64,000 bases of DNA from Proteocatella sphenisci DSM 23131 (lineage in GTDB: Bacteria; Bacillota; Clostridia; Peptostreptococcales; Filifactoraceae): contig NZ_AUID01000006.1 in NCBI RefSeq assembly GCF_000423525.1, positions 1-64,000 of the forward strand, in the 5' to 3' direction. Shown one piece after another: positions 26,202-34,832 of the stretch (its first letter is position 1; the number at the start of each line of letters is the position of its first letter). The position numbers and the translations under genes were made by a program. The notes under the pieces are model-generated. The model had not been told where the DNA came from. It ran no database searches and saw only the letters and a program-made list of their open reading frames with translations.

Positions 26202-26240
26202 TTTTGTAATATAATTTTACAAAATGGTAAAAATTTTTAC
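26202..26240. promoter_or_regulatory. Tandem upstream activator palindromes for the sigma-54 regulator
   Basis: The palindrome GTAAAAATTTTTAC (26227-26240) and an adjacent imperfect one, with arms TTTTGTAA and TTTACAAAA (26202-26224), lie about 85 bases upstream of the -24/-12 promoter. The exact 14-base core recurs at 30253-30266 before the second sigma-54 promoter. Both are probable binding sites of the activator at 24714-26117. Confidence 0.65.
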
Positions 26241-26273
26241 AATGGCATAATGGCGGGGGACGAGCTGGTTTTC

Positions 26274-26287
26274 TGAAAACGTTATCA
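26274..26287 (+). promoter_or_regulatory. CcpA cre-like site
   Basis: TGAAAACGTTATCA fits the cre consensus TGWAARCGYTWNCW at every position. It sits between the activator palindromes and the -24/-12 promoter. It is also the left part of a perfect 11-bp inverted repeat, TTCTGAAAACG (26271-26281) and CGTTTTCAGAA (26294-26304), which could bind some other dimeric regulator instead. Confidence 0.55.
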
Positions 26288-26316
26288 CAAGGACGTTTTC
26301 AGAAAATTGAAATTTT

Positions 26317-26332
26317 TGGCACGTAAATTGCA
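26317..26332 (+). promoter_or_regulatory. Sigma-54 (-24/-12) promoter
   Basis: TGGCAC, five bases, then TTGCA (26328-26332) match the sigma-54 consensus fully. The promoter points at the M20 amidohydrolase/transporter operon that starts at 26405. Confidence 0.88.
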
Positions 26333-26404
26333 TATAGGAGTGTATACATAAAGTGGATATGCATAAACTGTTTATATTTTAGTAAAATCAAAGGAGATGA
26401 TATT

Positions 26405-27583
26405 TTGAAGAGCAGTGAATTAGAAATTATGGTAAATGAGTCTATAGAAAGCGAAAAACATAAGGCTTTTGAACTCAATGAGTATATTTTCAGTAATCCT
26501 GAGACGCCTCACAAGGAATTTCTGGCAGCGAGCAGATATGCTGAGATTTTAAGAAATGAAGGGATTGAGGTAGAACAGGAATTTCTGGGAGTAAAGACGG
26601 CTTTTAAAGCGACCATCAATGAGGATCCAGACTCGGATATAAAGATTGGGATACTCGCTGAATATGATGCACTTCCTGAAATTGGACACGCCTGTGGACA
26701 CAGTGCAAGTGGAGCGCTTAGCTTTCTCGCGGCACTGGGGCTTTACAAAAACAGGGAAAATCTTAAAGGCAATATTTATCTGATAGGAACTCCTGCTGAG
26801 GAATTCAACGGTGCTAAGACGGTCATGGCAAACTCCGGGATGTTTGATGATTTCAGCTATGTGGTGATGATACACATGATGGATTACAGCCAGACTCATG
26901 CAAAGTTCATGGCATTAGCAGGATTCGACTATGAATTTTTTGGACAGCCAGCTCATGCAGCAGCTGCACCATGGGCCGGAAAGAATGCGGTAAATGGAAT
27001 GACGCTGTTCATACATGCGCTTGATATGATGAGGCAGCAGTTAAGGGACGGCTCGAGAGTTCATGGGATGATAATGAACGGCGGTTCTTCGGGCAACACT
27101 ATACCTGATTATGCGTTGTGTCAGTATATGTTCAGGTACAGTGAGAAGAACTATCTTGATGAAATCGTAAGAATGGCCGAGGATGCAGCTAAAGGTGCCG
27201 CTCTTGCTACGCAGACTACGGTAAAGATAACGCCTCCAGCAAGCGCTTTAGCAGATTTAAAAGCTACTCCTCATACTGATGATCTCATTGGAGATATATA
27301 CAGAGAGCTTGGAGTTGAGGTAGACACAAATCCGGTTGTTTCTATGGGGTCTTCGGATATAGGAAACCTCAGCTACAGATGTCCGGCATTTCATCCTCTG
27401 ATTTGTATTTCAGACACACCGGTTGCGGCGCACACAAGAGAATTTGCGCAGTGCATGCTGACTGATAAGACAAAGTGGGCAATTGAAAAGGGAGCCAAGA
27501 CGATTTCGGCACTTGTAATCAGGTCGCTTTATGACCCTAGTATAATTGAAAATATGAAAACAGATTTTAACCAGAATCGATAG
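26405..27583 (+). CDS. M20-family amidohydrolase (AbgB/PM20D2-like)
   Basis: This 392-residue M20 metallopeptidase has the metal-binding GILAEYDALPEIGHACGH region at about 78-97 and the TPAEE segment near 135. Its overall sequence resembles AbgB or PM20D2, which hydrolyse amide bonds of p-aminobenzoyl-glutamate or dipeptide-like substrates. It starts with TTG after AAAGGAGATG. It is the first gene after the sigma-54 promoter, followed by a transporter and a second M20 enzyme. Uptake and cleavage of an N-acylated amino acid or small peptide is the likely theme. The true substrate is not known. Confidence 0.82.
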   Translation: MKSSELEIMVNESIESEKHKAFELNEYIFSNPETPHKEFLAASRYAEILRNEGIEVEQEFLGVKTAFKATINEDPDSDIKIGILAEYDALPEIGHACGHSASGALSFLAALGLYKNRENLKGNIYLIGTPAEEFNGAKTVMANSGMFDDFSYVVMIHMMDYSQTHAKFMALAGFDYEFFGQPAHAAAAPWAGKNAVNGMTLFIHALDMMRQQLRDGSRVHGMIMNGGSSGNTIPDYALCQYMFRYSEKNYLDEIVRMAEDAAKGAALATQTTVKITPPASALADLKATPHTDDLIGDIYRELGVEVDTNPVVSMGSSDIGNLSYRCPAFHPLICISDTPVAAHTREFAQCMLTDKTKWAIEKGAKTISALVIRSLYDPSIIENMKTDFNQNR

Positions 27584-27611
27584 ATATCCAAGAAAAAGGA
27601 GATTATAAAAA

Positions 27612-29006
27612 ATGGAAGCTAAGAAAAAGTCGTTTAAGATGCCTCACGTGTTTGCAGTTTTACTAATATTGATGTTGTTTACTACAATTTTGACATATGT
27701 TGTTCCGAGTGGTCAGTTTGAGAGGATTGCAGATCCAACTACGGGAAGACCGATACTTGTTCCTGGTTCGTTCCAGTTTGTTGAAAAAACTGACATGATA
27801 GGTTTTATGGATTTCTTCTCTTCAATATACACGGGTATGGTTGAGGGTGGAATAATAATATCATCTCTTTTAATCCTTTCAGGGGCGCTGTTTGTTATAG
27901 AGAGCACTGGAACTTTTTCAGCGGGGATTCACTCGCTTCTGGGAAAGACTAAAGGAAAAGAGTTTTCAATGGTAGTAATGTTTTACTCAGTGTTCGTTCT
28001 GTTTGGAGTACTGGGATACGGTGAGGGTGCATATCCGTTTTATCCGCTGATAGTGGGTGTTGTTATGGCGCTTGGCTATGACAGGATGACGGGTGCTGCA
28101 GTTGCGCTTGTAGGAAGCGCTGTAGGATTTACATCTGGGCTTGTGAATATGTTTACTACTGGGATAAGTCAGCAGCTTGTAGGACTTCCTCTGTTTTCTG
28201 GAATGGGCTTCAGGGCAGTGGGACTTGTTATTTTCTACGTTATAGGACTTGCATTTATATATTCATATATTAAAAAAGTAAAGAAAGATCCAAACAACAG
28301 TCTCACAAAAGAAGAATACCTTGTTCAGAAGGCGAGTGAGGAAAAAGGGGAAATCGTTGAACTTACAAACACGAGAATAATGGGACTTGTTGGATTCTTT
28401 GTACTGGTAGCACTTCAAGGATATGGGGCACTGAAACTTGGCTGGGGCCTTCCTCAGATTTCGGGAATATATGTGGTTTTTGCAATAATAATGGCGGCAA
28501 TATTCAAAATTGGGCCGTCTGACATGAGCATGAGATTTACAAAAGGAGCAGAAAGGGTGCTTGGAGCTGCTATGGCAATAGGTTTTGCAAGAGCGATAAT
28601 GGTGCTCTTAACTGCTGGAAACATACTCGATACTTTCATATACTACCTGAGTGAATCACTGATGGGCAAAGGACCTGTGCTCACGCTTCTTATAGTTTAT
28701 TTCTTCGTTACAATATTTAATTTCTTTGTTACATCAGGAAGCGGAAAGGCCGTAATGGTAATGCCTATACTGAGTCCTCTTGGGAATCTTCTTAACATAA
28801 ATCAGCAGGTTATGGTGCTTGCATATCAGTATGGTGATGGATTCACTAACTTCCTGTGGCCAGCTGGCGCAATGGTATGTACGGCGATATGTGGCGTGGA
28901 TTATGGTGCGTGGCTTAAATATGCATGGAAGACATTTGCAACGCTCATAGTTGCGGGATATGTACTTGTAATTATAGCTAATAAGATAGGATTAGGTCCT
29001 TTCTAA
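27612..29006 (+). CDS. YfcC-family (DcuC superfamily) membrane transporter
   Basis: This 464-residue polytopic protein of the YfcC/DcuC superfamily has about twelve hydrophobic segments. YTVVPSGQF-like TYVVPSGQFERI lies after the first helix, as in the family, and GYGEGAYPFYPL and FFVTSGSGKAVMVMPIL are further family-type motifs. Relatives carry C4-dicarboxylates, basic amino acids or peptides. It sits between two M20 amidohydrolases in one sigma-54-driven operon, so it probably imports their substrate or exports a product. Confidence 0.85.
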   Translation: MEAKKKSFKMPHVFAVLLILMLFTTILTYVVPSGQFERIADPTTGRPILVPGSFQFVEKTDMIGFMDFFSSIYTGMVEGGIIISSLLILSGALFVIESTGTFSAGIHSLLGKTKGKEFSMVVMFYSVFVLFGVLGYGEGAYPFYPLIVGVVMALGYDRMTGAAVALVGSAVGFTSGLVNMFTTGISQQLVGLPLFSGMGFRAVGLVIFYVIGLAFIYSYIKKVKKDPNNSLTKEEYLVQKASEEKGEIVELTNTRIMGLVGFFVLVALQGYGALKLGWGLPQISGIYVVFAIIMAAIFKIGPSDMSMRFTKGAERVLGAAMAIGFARAIMVLLTAGNILDTFIYYLSESLMGKGPVLTLLIVYFFVTIFNFFVTSGSGKAVMVMPILSPLGNLLNINQQVMVLAYQYGDGFTNFLWPAGAMVCTAICGVDYGAWLKYAWKTFATLIVAGYVLVIIANKIGLGPF

Positions 29007-29052
29007 TTATGCTACTTTCTAATGATAATAAAACTTTATAAGGAGAAGGAAA

Positions 29053-30168
29053 TTGAGAAAAGAGAATCTTGAAAAGGCGATAAAGCTTCGTCACGAATTG
29101 CATGAGCATCCAGAACTCTCAAGTCAGGAAGTATGGACGAGGAATCACATTATGGAGTTTTTAAGAGAAAACACAAGCCTTGAAATCGTGGACAGGGGAA
29201 GATGGTTTTATGCAGTATACAGATCTGAAAAAGGCAGGAGAAATATAGCGTTTCGTGCAGATTTTGATGCGCTTGCAATGCAAGAACCGGATACGATTGA
29301 ATATGCTTCAAAAACTCCGGGGGTTTCACACAAGTGTGGGCACGACGGCCACTCGGCAAGTCTTGCGGCTTTTGCCATGGAGATTGATCAGGAAGGCTCG
29401 GATAATAATATATACTTCTTGTTCCAGCATGCGGAGGAGACTGGCGAAGGAGCAAGAGAAGCCTGCGTGTTTATTGAAGAAAACAATATAGATGAGATAT
29501 TTGCATTTCACAACATGAGCTCTATGGCTCACAGGTCGATAAACATAAAGGATGGGACTGCAAACTGTGCGTCAAGCGGGATGACAATAAAGATGGAGGG
29601 TCAGCCTTCGCACGCGAGTGAACCAGAAAAAGGGAAAAATCCTGCGTTTGCAATTGCAAAGATAATTGATGCGATACCGGGACTCATTTCTCCGGAAAAA
29701 AACGAGGGAATGGTCTTATGTACAGTAATACAGGTGGACGTTGGCGAAAGGGCATTTGGGGTTTCTCCGGGTAGAGGAGAGTTGCTGCTTACCATAAGGG
29801 CGCTTTATCAAGTCGAGATGGACAAGTTGCGTGAAAACCTTGAGAGCATTGCAAGAAGCGAGGCAGAAAAATACGGTCTCAGCGTGAGTTTTGAGTATAA
29901 TGATGTTTTTCCTGAGACTTGCAACTACAGTGAGAGTGCAGATAAGATAAGAAGGGTAAGCCTTGAAAAAGGCATGCAGCTTGTGGAAATGAAAGAGGCA
30001 TTCAGGGGGTCAGAGGACTTCGGTGAGTATCTCAAGCATACAAAGGGTGCAATCTGCTACATCGGAAACGGCGAGGACTATGCGCCTGTGCACACTTATA
30101 ACTTTGACTTCAGAGATGACATAATAGAGACGGCGGTAGAGCTTTTCAAGGGGCTTTCTGCACTTTAG
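29053..30168 (+). CDS. M20D-type amidohydrolase (HipO-like)
   Basis: This 371-residue M20 hydrolase has the N-terminal LRHELHEHPELSSQE signature (seen as RHELHEHPELSSQE), the metal ligands in KCGHDGHSAS (~97-106), the catalytic HAEETGEGA (~129-137) and RGSEDFGEY near 319. Relatives remove acyl groups from N-acyl amino acids, for example hippurate. It starts with TTG after AAGGAGAAGG. Two distantly related M20 enzymes in one operon suggest two bond types or two stages in breaking down one imported compound. Confidence 0.83.
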   Translation: MRKENLEKAIKLRHELHEHPELSSQEVWTRNHIMEFLRENTSLEIVDRGRWFYAVYRSEKGRRNIAFRADFDALAMQEPDTIEYASKTPGVSHKCGHDGHSASLAAFAMEIDQEGSDNNIYFLFQHAEETGEGAREACVFIEENNIDEIFAFHNMSSMAHRSINIKDGTANCASSGMTIKMEGQPSHASEPEKGKNPAFAIAKIIDAIPGLISPEKNEGMVLCTVIQVDVGERAFGVSPGRGELLLTIRALYQVEMDKLRENLESIARSEAEKYGLSVSFEYNDVFPETCNYSESADKIRRVSLEKGMQLVEMKEAFRGSEDFGEYLKHTKGAICYIGNGEDYAPVHTYNFDFRDDIIETAVELFKGLSAL

Positions 30169-30195
30169 ATAAAACTAAATACTGGTGCTTCTGAA

Positions 30196-30238
30196 AAAGC
30201 TGCCATCCTTACGTTGAATCGTACTTGATGGCAGCTTT
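30196..30238 (+). terminator. Terminator hairpin after M20 operon
   Basis: AAAGCTGCCATC (30196-30207) pairs perfectly with GATGGCAGCTTT (30227-30238). The following T run is short, so termination strength is uncertain. Confidence 0.6.
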
Positions 30239-30251
30239 AATTTTACACAAA

Positions 30252-30267
30252 TGTAAAAATTTTTACA
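30252..30267. promoter_or_regulatory. Upstream activator palindrome of second sigma-54 promoter
   Basis: TGTAAAAATTTTTACA is a perfect 16-base palindrome that shares its 14-base core with 26227-26240. It is centred about 136 bases upstream of the -24 element. A weaker half-site (TTTTACA) precedes it. Confidence 0.62.
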
Positions 30268-30394
30268 AAATATCTGATGTTTTTTTTATTTATGCTAATA
30301 ATTATCGTGTTTTTAATAATAACAAATGAAAGAAAGCGGTCTATATTAAGTTTTTGTATAGAAAATAAATATTATTATCAATAAATTCTGTAAT

Positions 30395-30410
30395 TGGCAT
30401 AAAAATTGCA
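30395..30410 (+). promoter_or_regulatory. Sigma-54 (-24/-12) promoter
   Basis: TGGCAT, five bases, then TTGCA (30406-30410). It drives brnQ at 30470 and the YtcJ-type amidohydrolase behind it. Confidence 0.82.
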
Positions 30411-30469
30411 TTATTAATAGATGTGGGCAATTATTACATAATTTTATTGGTTTAAAGGAGAGTTTAAAA

Positions 30470-31780
30470 ATGAAAAAATCTACAAAAGACACACTTGTCA
30501 TAGGATTTGCGATTTTTGCAATTTTCTTTGGTGCTGGGAATCTTATATTTCCGCCATGGATAGGACAAACTGCTGGTGCTGCATGGTTTCCTGCAATGAT
30601 TGGCCTTATAATAACAGGGATAGCGTTGCCGATACTTGCAATTGTTGCGATTGGTAATGGTGGTGGAACTTTTCAAAAGCTAACAGAGCCAATAACGCCT
30701 TGGTTTTACCACTTTTACAACTTTTTTATAATGATCTGTCTTGGACTGATGATAACACATCCAAGAGTTGGTGCGGTTGCTTATGAAACTGGGATAAGAA
30801 CCCTGCTTCCAAATGTTAACGAGGCTATACTTCATCCTGTGGCGCTTATCGCATTTTTTGGATTGTCAGCCTGGTTTTGTATTAACTCTGCAAAAGTTGT
30901 GGATAAAGTGGGTCAACTGCTCACACCTATCCTGCTTGTAGCACTTGCGATTATAATAGGACTGGCGATAGTTAATCCTGTAGGAGTTCCTGTTGATACT
31001 GGAATCGAAAACGCATTTTATATGGGATTCAGCAATGCATATCAAATTGGGGATATTCTTACGGGACTGCTGTGTGGAGTAATCTTTATAAATGCAATTG
31101 TTGACAAAGGATACGGACTTACTACTGAAAAAATGGGAATGTCGGCGCTTATCAAAGCTTGCCTTGTTGCATTTGTAATGCTGACATTTGTATATGGAGG
31201 ACTTGAGTATCTGGGAGCAACAGGGGGATCGAATTTCCCGTCTGATACTGACCAGACTGTGCTTCTTGTAGGGCTTGTTAAGATGCTTGGCGGAAACATA
31301 CTCATGAACGTGCTTGCTGTATGCGTGATAGTGGCATGCCTTACTACATCAACTGGACTCATGTCAGTAATAGCAGGATATATTAACGATCTTTCAAAAG
31401 GCAGGATTCCCTATAAAGCTGGGGTTGCATTCGTAGCTGTAATAGCTATTATTCAGGCATTAGGTGGAGTTGCTAAGATAATTGTGATAGCAGGCCCTAT
31501 ATTTATGTTCATATATCCGCTTTCAATTGTTATTGTAATTCTTGGATGTTTCAAGAAGTATGTGCCTAACAACGGAGTATGGAAAGGTGCGGTTCTGGCA
31601 GCTGCAATAATAGGACTTTATGACAGCTTTGGTATTATAGGAGCAATAATGGGATTCTCTATACCTGCAGCTATTACGGGGATATATACTATTATCCCAC
31701 TGGCTTCTCAGGGGTTTGCTTGGGTACTTCCTTCGATTTTAGGTGGAGCTATAGGTGGATTTGTTGGAAAAGATAAGTAA
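30470..31780 (+). CDS. brnQ: BrnQ branched-chain amino acid:cation symporter
   Basis: This 436-residue LIVCS-family carrier has the signature FAIFAIFFGAGNLIFPPWIG (in part, FFGAGNLIFPP) near residue 18 and about twelve membrane segments. The family imports leucine, isoleucine and valine with sodium or protons. AAAGGAG precedes the ATG. Expression is expected to depend on sigma-54 and the activator at 24714-26117, so branched-chain amino acid uptake is tied to the M20 operon upstream. Confidence 0.92.
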   Translation: MKKSTKDTLVIGFAIFAIFFGAGNLIFPPWIGQTAGAAWFPAMIGLIITGIALPILAIVAIGNGGGTFQKLTEPITPWFYHFYNFFIMICLGLMITHPRVGAVAYETGIRTLLPNVNEAILHPVALIAFFGLSAWFCINSAKVVDKVGQLLTPILLVALAIIIGLAIVNPVGVPVDTGIENAFYMGFSNAYQIGDILTGLLCGVIFINAIVDKGYGLTTEKMGMSALIKACLVAFVMLTFVYGGLEYLGATGGSNFPSDTDQTVLLVGLVKMLGGNILMNVLAVCVIVACLTTSTGLMSVIAGYINDLSKGRIPYKAGVAFVAVIAIIQALGGVAKIIVIAGPIFMFIYPLSIVIVILGCFKKYVPNNGVWKGAVLAAAIIGLYDSFGIIGAIMGFSIPAAITGIYTIIPLASQGFAWVLPSILGGAIGGFVGKDK

Positions 31781-31810
31781 TATGTACATTTTTAGAGAGG
31801 AAATTTAACA

Positions 31811-33388
31811 ATGAAAGTTGATTATTACGCAAACGGAAAGATTTTCACTGGACAAGATGAAACAAGGTTTGTATCAGCATTTGGAGTAGCTGATGGAAAG
31901 ATTGCATGGACTGGTGAAACTGCTGAAATAGAAGGCGAATATATAGATTTAAAAGGAAAAATTGTGCTTCCGGGCTTTATAGACTCACATATACATCCTG
32001 TTTATGTTGCAAGTGTACAAAATCAAGTTGCATGTATGCCGCCATTTGTAAACAGCATTGACGATATGATCGAAGCGCTCAAAAAAACCGTTGATGACAC
32101 AGATCCTGATTCATGGATTGATGGATGGGGATTTGATGAATCCAAGCTTGCTGAGGGCAGAACTCCTACTAAAGAAGATCTGGACAGAGTCTCAACAACT
32201 TATCCTGTACAGATAATTCGTTCGTGTTTCCATGCCCGAGTTCTTAACTCGAGAGCACTTGAAATTGCGAAAATAAACAAGGATACTCCAGATATTCCAG
32301 AGGGGATAATCGAGAAAGACGAATATGGTGAACCTACGGGGGCCCTTTACGAAGCCGCTCACTGGTACGTAGAAAAATTCAGAAATCCAGTCACGCATGA
32401 AGAACGCATAAAATCTATAGCTGATCTGACCAACAGATTTGCAAGCCTTGGGATAACAGGAGTTACAGAGGTTATGGGTATGCCGGATGACTACGAAATG
32501 TATATGGATGCAAAAAAATCAGGATTTAAGCAGCATATTGCAATCTATAAAAAATTCAAAGATTACATGGACAGCGGACGAGCTGAAATAAAATATACCG
32601 ATGACCCTGAAGAGACTGTCAGATTTACGGGACTTAAATTTTTCCTTGATGGCAGCATATCTGGACACACAGCGTTCATGAAGGAGCCTTATCCAAACAG
32701 CGATGAGAGAGGAATGCCTCTTGGTTCTGAAGAAGAGATGGAAGAGCTTTACGAATATGCCAAAGTCAGAAACCTTCAGATAATAATCCACGCTATGGGA
32801 GATTCGGCCATACAGTTCATTATAGATTACTTCAAAGACAAGCCTTTGTGGGTAGAAGGAGCTCCTTCTGTAAGGATAGAGCACTGCTCTATCTTGAGTG
32901 ATGAAATGATTGATGAGATAGGATCAGCTGGCATCGGCGTGACTATGAACATTGACTTTTTGTATGCAGAATATGATTCTTGGAGAAAAAATCTCGATGA
33001 TAAAAGATTCAACATGGCGACAAGGCTGCGCAGCTCTTATGACAAAATTGAGCACCTGGCGCTTGCGTCGGACAGTCCTGCAACTTTATGGGCGGTACCT
33101 GAAGACGTATTTATGTCACTTAAGGCAGCAGTTACAAGAAAAGCTCATGGGGGGCAGGATATAAATCAGGCTGAGAAAATTTCTGTAGAGCAGGCAATTC
33201 TTTTATACACAAAAAGGGCTGCAGTTGTGTGCAATATACCACTTACGGGGCAGCTTATACCAGGGTATCATGCCGATTTTATAGTTCTCGATAAAGATAT
33301 ATTCAAAGTATCTTCAGAAGATATAGACAAGGTTGAAGTAGTAGAGACTTTTATAAAAGGAGAACAGATCTATAAGAAACAACATTAA
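31811..33388 (+). CDS. YtcJ-type amidohydrolase (amidohydrolase_3)
   Basis: This 525-residue metal-dependent hydrolase has the PGFIDSHIHP metal motif (~55-64), a central HAMGDSA segment (~326) and RIEHCS (~358), then LASDSPATLW (~420). This is the YtcJ / N-substituted formamide deformylase-like group. Members hydrolyse various amides; the substrate cannot be predicted. It follows brnQ by 30 bases with AGAGAGG upstream, in the same sigma-54 transcript. Confidence 0.82.
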   Translation: MKVDYYANGKIFTGQDETRFVSAFGVADGKIAWTGETAEIEGEYIDLKGKIVLPGFIDSHIHPVYVASVQNQVACMPPFVNSIDDMIEALKKTVDDTDPDSWIDGWGFDESKLAEGRTPTKEDLDRVSTTYPVQIIRSCFHARVLNSRALEIAKINKDTPDIPEGIIEKDEYGEPTGALYEAAHWYVEKFRNPVTHEERIKSIADLTNRFASLGITGVTEVMGMPDDYEMYMDAKKSGFKQHIAIYKKFKDYMDSGRAEIKYTDDPEETVRFTGLKFFLDGSISGHTAFMKEPYPNSDERGMPLGSEEEMEELYEYAKVRNLQIIIHAMGDSAIQFIIDYFKDKPLWVEGAPSVRIEHCSILSDEMIDEIGSAGIGVTMNIDFLYAEYDSWRKNLDDKRFNMATRLRSSYDKIEHLALASDSPATLWAVPEDVFMSLKAAVTRKAHGGQDINQAEKISVEQAILLYTKRAAVVCNIPLTGQLIPGYHADFIVLDKDIFKVSSEDIDKVEVVETFIKGEQIYKKQH

Positions 33389-33402
33389 ACTTAGATAATT
33401 AG

Positions 33403-33461
33403 AATCCTGGATTATTCAACATCTGCAAAATGCAGAGAATGGAATAATTCGGGATTTTTTT
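33403..33461 (+). terminator. Intrinsic terminator after amidohydrolase
   Basis: A long stem, AATCCTGGATTATTC against GAATAATTCGGGATT, contains an inner TCTGC/GCAGA hairpin and ends in a run of T residues. Confidence 0.8.
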
Positions 33462-33498
33462 GTGGCGTAGATAGGCGTTTTTTAATTTTGCCAATTCA

Positions 33499-33527
33499 TT
33501 GCACCAAGATAAATCAAATGTTATAAT
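33499..33527 (+). promoter_or_regulatory. Sigma-A promoter of the ParA/ParB-like operon
   Basis: TTGCAC (33499-33504) and TATAAT (33522-33527) are separated by 17 bases. Confidence 0.65.
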
Positions 33528-33584
33528 AAAAACATATGAAAAATTCACAAAATAATTTTTTAATTATAAATTAAGAGGAGAATA

Positions 33585-33983
33585 ATGGCGGAGAATATGA
33601 AAAAAGATAAGATTAACAATACAAAAGGAAATACTGGGAAACCGGTCTTGCTGGCTTCTAATAAAAACAGTGAAGAGCGCTTTGCAAGGCAGCTGGGAAA
33701 GCTGGGATCGTCGATATTTATAATCATAGTAGCCATGTACTTCAAGGTTCCAGATAAGATACAAAATCTATATCTTATGATAGCGCTTACTATGCTCATA
33801 TATCAGCCACTTTTCAGGACTATTAAGGTACTTGTCAAAAAAACGCAGACCACAACAAACTGGATTGAGGTCACATTTGTGGTGACGAGTATACTGGCAG
33901 TATCTGTGAATCAGTATCTGGGAGCAGCTATAATAATGGTAATAGGTGAGATAATAGAAACTGTAAGAACAAGACCTATGTAA
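33585..33983 (+). CDS. Small membrane protein of unknown function
   Basis: I do not recognise this 132-residue protein. The first 40 residues are hydrophilic and basic. Three hydrophobic segments follow, at about 42-55, 60-75 and 93-120. AGAGGAG lies upstream of the ATG. It is the first gene of an operon with ParA and ParB-like proteins, fifteen bases before parA, so a role as membrane partner of that ParA is conceivable. That is speculation. Confidence 0.7.
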   Translation: MAENMKKDKINNTKGNTGKPVLLASNKNSEERFARQLGKLGSSIFIIIVAMYFKVPDKIQNLYLMIALTMLIYQPLFRTIKVLVKKTQTTTNWIEVTFVVTSILAVSVNQYLGAAIIMVIGEIIETVRTRPM

Positions 33984-33998
33984 TGAAGGGAGGAAGAA

Positions 33999-34832
33999 GT
34001 GTCGGGAAAAATCAAGCTTGATAAAACAGCGGTCGTGACCGTAGCAAATTCCAAGGGAGGGTCTGGAAAGAGCACTACAGCGTCCATGCTGGCAAGAACC
34101 CTGGGTGAAAAAGGGTACAGGGTGCTTGCTGTGGACTGTGACTCTCAGATGGATCTTACTAATACACTGGGTTTTACGGTGGATGAATCACTTGTAGAGT
34201 TTGGACTTACGCTCATAGATTTCAACAAGACCATATACCAGATGATACGCAGCAAGGGTAATGTGAGAGACTTTATAATACCTACAAAATACAGTAATCT
34301 CGATATAATAGCAGGGGATGACTATATTGGCAGGATAGAATTTGACCTTCATCATGAGTATCAAAGAGAAGCGATACTGAAAAAAATCATGAAGAGTCTT
34401 GTTGCTGAAAATGCATATGATTTTATAATATTTGACACATCCACGCATCTGGGGGACCTGGCAGCAAATATACTTAACATAACAGACCATGTAATAATAC
34501 CTGTTCCTATGGCTATGTTTGGAATAAGAGGAATCAGGACGTTCATAGATTTTTATAATCAGTTTACAGAAATAAATGAAAATCTCAGTATACTTGGAAT
34601 CCTCATGACCATGTACAGGCCTAATAACAAGATCATGAATGAAAGGGCCCAGACCCTACTTACAAATATTTTTGGAGATGAACTCCTTTTTGATACAAGA
34701 ATATCAATTGATACCAACATAGAAAAAGCCCAGTGGAACAATGTGACGGCGGTGGACTATGCTCCAAAGGGCAGAGCCACAATCCAGTACCATGATCTGG
34801 CAAAAGAGGTGATCAAACGTGTCAAAAACTAA
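33999..34832 (+). CDS. ParA-family (Walker-type) ATPase
   Basis: This 277-residue ParA/Soj-like ATPase has the deviant Walker A motif KGGSGKST (~residue 18), Walker A' VDCDSQMDLTNTLG (~46-59) and Walker B IIFDTST (~145). It has no N-terminal DNA-binding extension, like small (type Ib or chromosomal) ParA proteins. It starts with GTG after GGGAGGAAGAA, and its end overlaps the ParB-like gene. Such ATPases position DNA or protein complexes. The downstream metabolic genes make the cargo unclear. Confidence 0.87.
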   Translation: MSGKIKLDKTAVVTVANSKGGSGKSTTASMLARTLGEKGYRVLAVDCDSQMDLTNTLGFTVDESLVEFGLTLIDFNKTIYQMIRSKGNVRDFIIPTKYSNLDIIAGDDYIGRIEFDLHHEYQREAILKKIMKSLVAENAYDFIIFDTSTHLGDLAANILNITDHVIIPVPMAMFGIRGIRTFIDFYNQFTEINENLSILGILMTMYRPNNKIMNERAQTLLTNIFGDELLFDTRISIDTNIEKAQWNNVTAVDYAPKGRATIQYHDLAKEVIKRVKN

